Below are positions 62,822 through 64,000 of a stretch of DNA of 64,000 nt, one piece after another. Source of the stretch: Terracoccus sp. 273MFTsu3.1. GTDB taxonomy: Bacteria > Actinomycetota > Actinomycetes > Actinomycetales > Dermatophilaceae. The stretch's first letter is position 1; the number at the start of each line of letters is the position of its first letter. The stretch spans positions 186,001 to 250,000 of the forward strand of contig NZ_KB911821.1 in the NCBI RefSeq assembly GCF_000383675.1, read 5' to 3'. The translations under genes were made by a program, and so were the position numbers. The notes under the pieces are model-generated. The model did not search any database and had not been told where the DNA came from. It saw only the letters and a list, made by a program, of their open reading frames with translations.

Positions 62822-63307
62822 TCAGGCCTCGGCCTTCGCGGCGTCGTCGCCGGCAGCCTCGGCCGGAGCCTCGGTCGCCTCGTCGGCCTTGGGCTCCTCG
62901 GCCTTGGGCTCGTCGGCCTTGGCCTCAGCCTTGGGCTCGGTCTTCTTGGCGGCCTTCTTGCGCGGCGTCGGGCCGTCGGTGCCGGCGTCGTTCTTGCCGC
63001 CGGCAGCGGCGATCGCGGCCTCGTAGAGGTCCTTCTTCGGGGTCTTCGGCTGCTTGGTCTGGAGCTTGCCCTCGTCGACGATCTTGATGAGCGCCGCGAC
63101 GGCCTCGGTCGGCTGCGCGCCCTGGCCGAGCCAGTAGTGCGCGCGCTCGATGTCGATGTCGATGAGCGACGGCTGCTCGGTGGGGTGGTACTTGCCGATC
63201 TCCTCGATGGCACGGCCGTCGCGCTTGGTGCGCGAGTCCATGACGACGACGCGGTAGAACGGAGCACGGATCTTGCCCATGCGCTTCAGACGGATCTTGA
63301 CTGCCAT
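62822..63307 (-). CDS. rpsP: 30S ribosomal protein S16 with Lys/Ala/Glu-rich C-terminal extension
   Basis: RpsP, 161 residues. The S16 core is complete ([39 protein letters not shown]...; [23 protein letters not shown]). Usual S16 is about 80-100 residues; the last 60 residues are a low-complexity A/E/K/P tail. First gene of the rpsP-khpA-rimM-trmD unit; its promoter lies in the 215-bp gap upstream. Confidence 0.96.
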   Translation of the reverse strand: MAVKIRLKRMGKIRAPFYRVVVMDSRTKRDGRAIEEIGKYHPTEQPSLIDIDIERAHYWLGQGAQPTEAVAALIKIVDEGKLQTKQPKTPKKDLYEAAIAAAGGKNDAGTDGPTPRKKAAKKTEPKAEAKADEPKAEEPKADEATEAPAEAAGDDAAKAEA

Positions 63308-63522
63308 GGTGGCGGTCTCCTCAACCAGTAGTGAGCGCGGCGAGACCGGCTGGGTTCAGCCGGGGTGCCGACGCTCGGTGTGTAGGCGTCCGGTCCAGCC
63401 AGGAGCGGCCGGACGGGTACAGCCCTCCATTCTGCCAGACCCCGAGGGGTGCTCCGGACACGCACCCCCGCGGTGAGCGAGCGAGCGAGCCGTCCACCCC
63501 AGGGCGTATGCCGTCCGCGCCC
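63308..63522. other. Intergenic region upstream of rpsP with a hairpin after the GNAT gene
   Basis: AGGGCG (63501-63506) and CGCCCT (63518-63523) form a 6-bp stem whose left arm starts the octamer GTATGCCG (63506-63513), touching the stop codon of the neighbouring GNAT gene. GGGGGTGCGTGTCC and GAGCGAGCGAGC repeats are near 63450-63480. This must hold the rpsP promoter; none is clear. Confidence 0.5.
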
Positions 63523-64000
63523 TCAGGCGTGGGCCGCGCGGACCGCGAGGGCGTGACGCACGACCTCGCGACGGGACACGTCGGTGGCGCCCTCGAGGAC
63601 CGGCACCCGGGAGGGCTCGAAGCCCGCGCGGGCCAGGCCCATCCGCAGCTCCGGCCCGCCGAGCCGGCACTCGACGACCCCGCCGACGGGCGAGACGCGG
63701 AGCAGCTCGAAGAGGGTCGCCGCGCTCTCGACCATGGACGAGGAGAAGAGCGGGATGCCGAGCTCGGCTGCCAGGGCCGAGGCGAGGCTCGTGCCGCCGT
63801 AGGCGCCGAAGGCCGTGGACCCCGAACCGCTCACCACGCAGGCGATGCGGCGGTGGCCGTGCGGGCGGTAGGGCACGGCCGGCCAGTCGGTCGACAGCAG
63901 GGTGAACCGGTCGTGGTCGCGCCAGTCCCGGCGCCCGTCGATGCCGGGAAGGTGCAGGAAGTCGCGCGCGAAGCCCTCGTGGACGAAGCCGAGCGACCGC
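63523..64000 (-). CDS. Partial GNAT acetyltransferase (RimJ/RimL-like) with C-terminal extension, 5' end beyond window
   Basis: The frame stays open to the window edge. The first part reads RSLGFVHEGFARDFLHLPGIDGRRDWRDHDRFTLL, the typical end of a RimJ/RimL-type GNAT domain (GF..EG, IDG, WRDH, LL..DW). About 110 further residues follow (VVSGSGSTAFGAYGGTSLASALAAELGIPLFSSS...) that I cannot assign; they look like an alpha/beta domain. The N-terminus is missing. It is divergent or upstream relative to rpsP on the same strand. Confidence 0.7.
   Translation of the reverse strand, partial: RSLGFVHEGFARDFLHLPGIDGRRDWRDHDRFTLLSTDWPAVPYRPHGHRRIACVVSGSGSTAFGAYGGTSLASALAAELGIPLFSSSMVESAATLFELLRVSPVGGVVECRLGGPELRMGLARAGFEPSRVPVLEGATDVSRREVVRHALAVRAAHA

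Overview
The window is high-GC actinobacterial chromosome (roughly 70% G+C by eye, strong third-position G/C bias, many GTG starts). The gene order and protein types suggest Micrococcales, most likely the Intrasporangiaceae (Janibacter/Knoellia/Tetrasphaera-like). The family is an inference; no marker search could be run. I see no tRNA, rRNA, transposase, integrase cassette, CRISPR array or prophage.

The backbone is the conserved actinobacterial housekeeping supercluster, read on the minus strand from right to left: rpsP-khpA-rimM-trmD, rplS-lepB-lepB-rnhB-DUF2469-yraN-comM-dprA, xerC, rpsB-tsf, pyrH-frr-cdsA, rlmN, then dxr-rseP-ispG-GNAT. Accessory blocks sit between these segments. (1) A sulfur block (sulfide:quinone reductase, DsrC/TusE-like, DsrE-like), a two-component system and a class V aminotransferase lie between tsf and pyrH. 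(2) About 24 kb lies between rlmN and dxr. It holds a carboxyethylornithine-synthase-like enzyme, a GlxA-type regulator, an MFS-prpE pair, LOG and AEC genes, and a putrescine/GABA catabolism locus. That locus comprises Lrp regulator + aminotransferase, aminobutyraldehyde dehydrogenase, potDABC, a saccharopine-dehydrogenase-like enzyme and succinate-semialdehyde dehydrogenase. A secreted barnase-like RNase with its barstar inhibitor is also here. (3) The left end carries an orphan ChvE/XylF-like sugar-binding lipoprotein, a methyltransferase and acetyltransferases.

How the genes work together: dxr and ispG are two steps of the MEP isoprenoid pathway, with the site-2 protease RseP between them. 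rpsP/rimM/trmD/rplS and rpsB/tsf/frr/rlmN serve ribosome and tRNA biogenesis. comM and dprA belong to DNA uptake and recombination. The pot/puu genes together can import putrescine and convert it via 4-aminobutyraldehyde, GABA and succinate semialdehyde to succinate; the GABA transaminase step is not evident here.

Two sequence-level signals stand out that no gene explains. First, 22-bp-period arrays of a motif centred on CACTCGAGTG occur at three places. In every case the motif is oriented with the adjacent gene and begins at or just after its stop codon. The dprA stop codon is itself part of a repeat unit. Second, the non-palindromic octamer GTATGCCG occurs about 35 times on the two strands (18 and 17), where base composition predicts about two. 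It is enriched between genes, sometimes inside terminator-like hairpins, and resembles a DNA-uptake-type or maintained genome motif. Two unusual fusions are also present: TrmD with a GNAT domain, and a histidine kinase with a DUF4173-like membrane domain.
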